DNA of 64,000 nt from Nitrospirillum viridazoti CBAmc (lineage in GTDB: Bacteria > Pseudomonadota > Alphaproteobacteria > Azospirillales > Azospirillaceae). The stretch's first letter is position 1. Every line of letters starts with the position of its first letter. Positions 60,133 through 64,000 of this stretch are shown piece after piece. Below the pieces are notes generated by a model. That model had not been told where the DNA came from. It saw only the letters and a program-made list of their open reading frames with translations, and searched no databases. Location of the stretch: the NCBI RefSeq assembly GCF_000730165.1, contig NZ_CP022110.1, positions 372,001-436,000 on the forward strand. Direction: 5' to 3'. The position numbers and the translations under genes are program-made.

Positions 60133-63100
60133 ATGATTTTCGCCCGTTGCCGTGTCGCTGTTGGCCTAGCCTTTTTTAGTGCTTTTTCCATCATAGTTCT
60201 GGCGGGGTCACGAGATGGATATGCACAGAGCGCCTTATCGGATCCGGCGCCTATTTACTCTGCGGTGGATCCACAGAATGTTGATCTGGGAAGCGGTCAT
60301 TTTACATTGACTGTTCCAGAGGTGATTATTGGTCAGCCAGGAGCGGGTGGATTATCTTATGCTAGAACTTTTACGGGTACGGGATGGCGCGACAATTTGT
60401 CTTGGCAAATTTATAAGAATGGAACTGATTATACGGTTTCGACGGGGACAGCATCCGAGAAATTCTCATTGTCAGGAAACGGCAATTTTACTAACACTGT
60501 AGGCAGCGGATCAACGCTAACGGTTGATTCGAGTGGGTTATATTATTACACTATGGGCGATGGAACCGTCGCAATATTTTCTAATACTTATATAATTTCA
60601 AGTGTAACAAAGCCCTCTGGTGAGATAATTAAATGGAATTACGTTTTTCCACAAATATGCACACCTGCATGTGTTGTTGCGGCGCGCCTTCAGTCTGTGA
60701 CTAATAATTTTGGATACCAGATTCATTTTAATTATTCCTATGACGGTGATCCAAATAATGGTGGAAGTAATGGTTTCATATCAGGAACGACGAACGCCAA
60801 GAATTTTATGAAAATAGCAAGTGTAGTCGGATTTAATCAAACAATAGATATTTGTTCGCCAATTGCGCCGACTTGCTCACTCAGCCAAAACCAAAACTGG
60901 CCCACTGTTAATTACACAATCCCATCTGACGATAACAATGCTCTTAATGTCACAGATATGCTGGGGCATACTACGCGTTATAGCTATCATTCCGGTCTCT
61001 ATATAACCGCCATCCGCCGCCCCTCAAGCGGCAGTGACAATGTCACCATCAGCTATAACAGCCTGGGGTATGTTAGTTCAGTAAGCAATGGTGCTGGCAC
61101 CTGGAACTACAGCTATTCCGATAACGGTAACGTTCGCACCACCACGGTGACGGATCCCCTGAACCATCAGCGCGTGGTGACCAGTAACATCCTCACTGGC
61201 CAGATGCTGAGCGACACCGATGCGCTGCTCAACAAGACATCGTACAGCTATGACAGCTATAACCGGCTAACGCAGGTGACGCAGCCGGAAGGCGACTACG
61301 TCACCTATGATTACGATAGTCGCGGCAACGTCACGAAGACGACGACGTACGGCAAGCCGGGCAGCGGCCTGGTGGTGTGGTCTGAGGCCACGTATGAGAG
61401 TGGCTGTTCCAACCCCAAAACCTGCAACAAACCCAGCGGCAGCCACGACGACAATGGCCATTGGACCTACTACACCTATGATCCGACGCACGGGGGTGTA
61501 AAGACAATCACCCGGGATGCTCCCGGTGCCGGCAAGGCCCAGCCCCAGGCGCGGTACAGCTACGGCCCGTACCAGGCGTATTACAAGAACAGCAGCGGCA
61601 GCTTGACGGGCGGCGGCACCATCTATCTGCCTACGGGCACGTCCACCTGCGTCAACGGCAACTGGACGGGCTCCGCCTGCGACACCACCGGCAACAATGG
61701 CCAGAATGGGGTCGAGTCCAAGACCAGCATCGGTTACGGCGACACCTCGGGCAGCCAGGCGAACAACCTGCTGCCAGTGTCGATGACGCAGAGTTCAGGC
61801 GATGATTCGGTGTCGGCGACGACGAGCGTGACCTATGACAGTGTGGGCAACAAGCTGACGGTGACGGGGCCGGCCAACACCGGCACCACGCGGTATCGCT
61901 ATGACGCCGTCCGCCAGATGGTGGGCGTGGTGGGGCCGGCGGCTGGTGCGTCGGGCAAGTACCGGGCGACCGCCATCAGCTACAATCCAGACGGTCAGGT
62001 CACGGACACCAGCCAGGGTACGGTCAACGGCCAGTCGGATGGCGACTGGTCCAATTTCGTCACGCTGCAGAAGACGACGGTCATTTATGACGGCCAGGGT
62101 CGCAAGACGTGGGACGTGCTGAAGGACGCTGGCGGGAATGAGCTGGTGACGACGGCATACGGCTATGATGCGGCCAACAACCTGATCTGGACGACACGGC
62201 CCATGAAGGGCACCGGCGACGACCGGTGGATCAACTACGGCTATGACGCCGTGGGGCGGTTGACGCAGGTGAAGGATACCAGCAACCAGATCATCTCCGG
62301 CACCAGTTACACTGCCAACGGCCTGAAGGCGACGATGGTGGACGGCAATAACCACACCACCAGCTACACCTATGACGGCTTCAACAACCTGACGCTGGTG
62401 ACCTATCCGGCGGTGAACGGCACGGCCTTCACCGATGCCTACAGTTACGACAATAATTCCCGGATGACGTCGTGGCGGCAGCGGGACAATCAGACGACGA
62501 TGGGATACACGCGCGACGCCCTGGAACAGGTGACGAACCGGAGCGTCGGGAACTTCAACTACAGCTATGACAATCTGGGTCACGTGACGCAGGCGACGGC
62601 GGACGGCAAGGCGTCGGTGACCACCGTCTATGACGCGCTGGGCCGGTTGACCAGCCAGACGACGGACGGGCGCAAGGTCTCCGCGCAATATGATGCCGCC
62701 GGCCGCCTCCAGCGGTTGATTTGGCCGGACGGAACCTACGCCGACTACAGCTATGACGCGACGGGGGCGATGACCGGCATCTCGGTCAACGGCAACTGGG
62801 TGCAGAGCTACAGCTATGATGACTTGGGCCGGCGGCAATCGACGACGCGGGCCAACGGGGTGACGAGCGTCTATTGTTTCGACAGCGCGTCGCGGCTGAC
62901 GTTCCTGGATCTCGGCGGAACCGCCGGCCAGTGCAGTGACAGCTCCCCCCGCCTGACGTCGCTGAGCTTCGGTTACAATCTGGCGGGCCAGATCCTTAAA
63001 AGGACGAATTCCAACGCGGCCTATGATGGCACAGTGCCGATGAACGGCACGACCAACTACGCCAACAACGAATTGAACCAGACAACCTCCGTTTCGGGTC

Positions 63101-64000
63101 CGTCCGGCACCTCATCGCTGACTTATGGCCCTCGGGGCAATCTGTACACTTATGGGGCGACCACGACGGCCCATGACGCCGATAGCCAGATGGCCAGCGT
63201 GTCGCCAGCCACCAGCCTGGGCTACGACGCCATGGGGCGCCTATCCCAGGTCGGCCAATCGTCGACCACGCGCTTCCTGTACTTCGGCAATCGCCTGGTG
63301 GCGGAGTACGACAGCTCGGGCAACGTGCTGCGCCGCTATATCCCGGGCGCCGCCACGGACGAGACCGCCGTATGGTACGAAGGGCCGGCCATGGGCGTGG
63401 GCCGCTGGCTGATCCCGGATGAGCGTGGCTCGGTGGTGGCGGTGACGGACGGCGGCGGCACCGTGCTGGCCGTCAACACCTATGATGAATACGGCCGCTC
63501 GGGCGCGGGCAACATGGGCCGCTTCCAGTACACCGGCCAGGCCTACCTGGCGGAAGTCGGAGTGTACTACTACAAGGCCCGCATGTATCTTCCTGGCCTT
63601 GGCAAGTTCGCGGAGGCTGATCCGACCGGCTATGCCGCCAGCATGAATGTTTATGCCTACGTCGGCGGTGATCCGATCAACAACGTTGATCCTACGGGAT
63701 TGGACTGTGAATCGGCCGCGTTCGGTATAATGGAATGTGAAGTCACCGCGCAAAGACCGGTTCGCCCATTTTTCCCGACCCTTGATCCCAATGGGATGGG
63801 AAATGTCCTCGCGGATATACACAAGACTTCACTTTCCATGGCGCTACCCGGTGCGGGGATACGGGGCGTCGTGATGGCGTGGAGGGGGCTGGGCATTGTT
63901 GGAAGCGCGGCGAGGTTCCCCCAAATCGCGTCCATGGCTCAAACGGCCGGCGAGGCTGAGGCGCCTGCCGAAGCCGCCATTGAGGAGATAGTTGTCACCG
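60133..64000 (+). CDS. Large secreted RHS/YD-repeat protein, 3' end missing
   Basis: The frame is open from the ATG at 60133 (AGGA five bases upstream) to the window end, at least 1289 residues. A signal peptide is clear (VAVGLAFFSAFSIIVLAG, cleavage near AYA). Residues 35-280 form a beta-rich N-terminal region coded by AT-rich DNA. YD repeats begin near residue 275 and continue to about 1130 (many YSYD, YTYD, YDALGRLT motifs). The RHS core ends with YYYKARMYLPGLGKFAEADP and NNVDPTGLD at residue ~1190. A variable tail begins at 63706 and is cut off. Likely a secreted polymorphic-toxin or adhesion protein. Confidence 0.9.
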   Translation, partial: MIFARCRVAVGLAFFSAFSIIVLAGSRDGYAQSALSDPAPIYSAVDPQNVDLGSGHFTLTVPEVIIGQPGAGGLSYARTFTGTGWRDNLSWQIYKNGTDYTVSTGTASEKFSLSGNGNFTNTVGSGSTLTVDSSGLYYYTMGDGTVAIFSNTYIISSVTKPSGEIIKWNYVFPQICTPACVVAARLQSVTNNFGYQIHFNYSYDGDPNNGGSNGFISGTTNAKNFMKIASVVGFNQTIDICSPIAPTCSLSQNQNWPTVNYTIPSDDNNALNVTDMLGHTTRYSYHSGLYITAIRRPSSGSDNVTISYNSLGYVSSVSNGAGTWNYSYSDNGNVRTTTVTDPLNHQRVVTSNILTGQMLSDTDALLNKTSYSYDSYNRLTQVTQPEGDYVTYDYDSRGNVTKTTTYGKPGSGLVVWSEATYESGCSNPKTCNKPSGSHDDNGHWTYYTYDPTHGGVKTITRDAPGAGKAQPQARYSYGPYQAYYKNSSGSLTGGGTIYLPTGTSTCVNGNWTGSACDTTGNNGQNGVESKTSIGYGDTSGSQANNLLPVSMTQSSGDDSVSATTSVTYDSVGNKLTVTGPANTGTTRYRYDAVRQMVGVVGPAAGASGKYRATAISYNPDGQVTDTSQGTVNGQSDGDWSNFVTLQKTTVIYDGQGRKTWDVLKDAGGNELVTTAYGYDAANNLIWTTRPMKGTGDDRWINYGYDAVGRLTQVKDTSNQIISGTSYTANGLKATMVDGNNHTTSYTYDGFNNLTLVTYPAVNGTAFTDAYSYDNNSRMTSWRQRDNQTTMGYTRDALEQVTNRSVGNFNYSYDNLGHVTQATADGKASVTTVYDALGRLTSQTTDGRKVSAQYDAAGRLQRLIWPDGTYADYSYDATGAMTGISVNGNWVQSYSYDDLGRRQSTTRANGVTSVYCFDSASRLTFLDLGGTAGQCSDSSPRLTSLSFGYNLAGQILKRTNSNAAYDGTVPMNGTTNYANNELNQTTSVSGPSGTSSLTYGPRGNLYTYGATTTAHDADSQMASVSPATSLGYDAMGRLSQVGQSSTTRFLYFGNRLVAEYDSSGNVLRRYIPGAATDETAVWYEGPAMGVGRWLIPDERGSVVAVTDGGGTVLAVNTYDEYGRSGAGNMGRFQYTGQAYLAEVGVYYYKARMYLPGLGKFAEADPTGYAASMNVYAYVGGDPINNVDPTGLDCESAAFGIMECEVTAQRPVRPFFPTLDPNGMGNVLADIHKTSLSMALPGAGIRGVVMAWRGLGIVGSAARFPQIASMAQTAGEAEAPAEAAIEEIVVT

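Noticed and set aside
61795-62838. A 347-codon open frame on the minus strand
   Set aside because: It is antisense to the RHS core; YD repeats on the plus strand are continuous through it.

Overview
The window reads as chromosomal DNA of a GC-rich alphaproteobacterium. The gene orders rpmH-rnpA-yidD-yidC-engB-argB, dapD-dapE-truA-fmt-def-recR and hemC-hemD-mic60-hemY, together with the DUF2336, CheZ-like, MmcB and zf-CHCC proteins, point to Rhodospirillales and most likely to an Azospirillaceae-type bacterium. The genus assignment is inference. I found no rRNA, tRNA or CRISPR array.

Layout. 1-17.6 kb is a housekeeping core: the end of recR, two small TonB-like periplasmic proteins, def-fmt-truA, a YIP1-like membrane protein, dapE-dapD, a HAD pyrimidine nucleotidase, then argB, engB, yidC, yidD, rnpA and rpmH. 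A plus-strand signalling trio (PAS-GGDEF cyclase, DUF2336, DUF6880-like) interrupts it at 8.4-12.8 kb. 17.6-26.4 kb carries a TVP38/TMEM64 membrane protein, a trans-aconitate methyltransferase-like gene, a His-rich CDF exporter, a response regulator, the cdd-deoC-deoA nucleoside salvage operon and cheY-cheZ. 26.8-30.2 kb holds two tandem SCPU-domain secreted proteins and a motA/motB pair. 30.2-34.7 kb has an RluE-type pseudouridine synthase, a SpoU methyltransferase, a ChbG/HpnK deacetylase, a lipoprotein hydrolase and an ABC ATPase. A complete ISAs1-family insertion sequence (1231 bp, 23-bp inverted repeats, 10-bp target duplication) follows at 34.8-36.0 kb.

36-49.6 kb holds small hypothetical genes, a pair of membrane-anchored coiled-coil proteins with mmcB, acs, a LysR/SRPBCC/SDR cassette, a Rieske-EVE-YciI-gpsA run, a secreted amidohydrolase and a higBA toxin-antitoxin module with a striking double operator, then tsaD. 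49.7-59.3 kb has the heme genes hemC-hemD, mitofilin (Mic60) and hemY, a degenerate CbiB-like protein, a SYLF protein, and the cobalamin genes cobC, cobS and cobT. The window closes with a mini YD-repeat protein facing a very large secreted RHS/YD-repeat protein that runs off the end.

Points most worth a second look: a family of at least five ~90-110 bp intergenic three-hairpin repeats; the RHS protein, whose N-terminal quarter is AT-rich while its core matches the host; a CheZ with two FliM-like SQxxIDALF peptides at its C-terminus; a Mic60 homologue fused to an N-terminal helix-turn-helix; a CbiB-like membrane protein lacking the family's conserved residues; and orphan tandem SCPU proteins with a shared leader.
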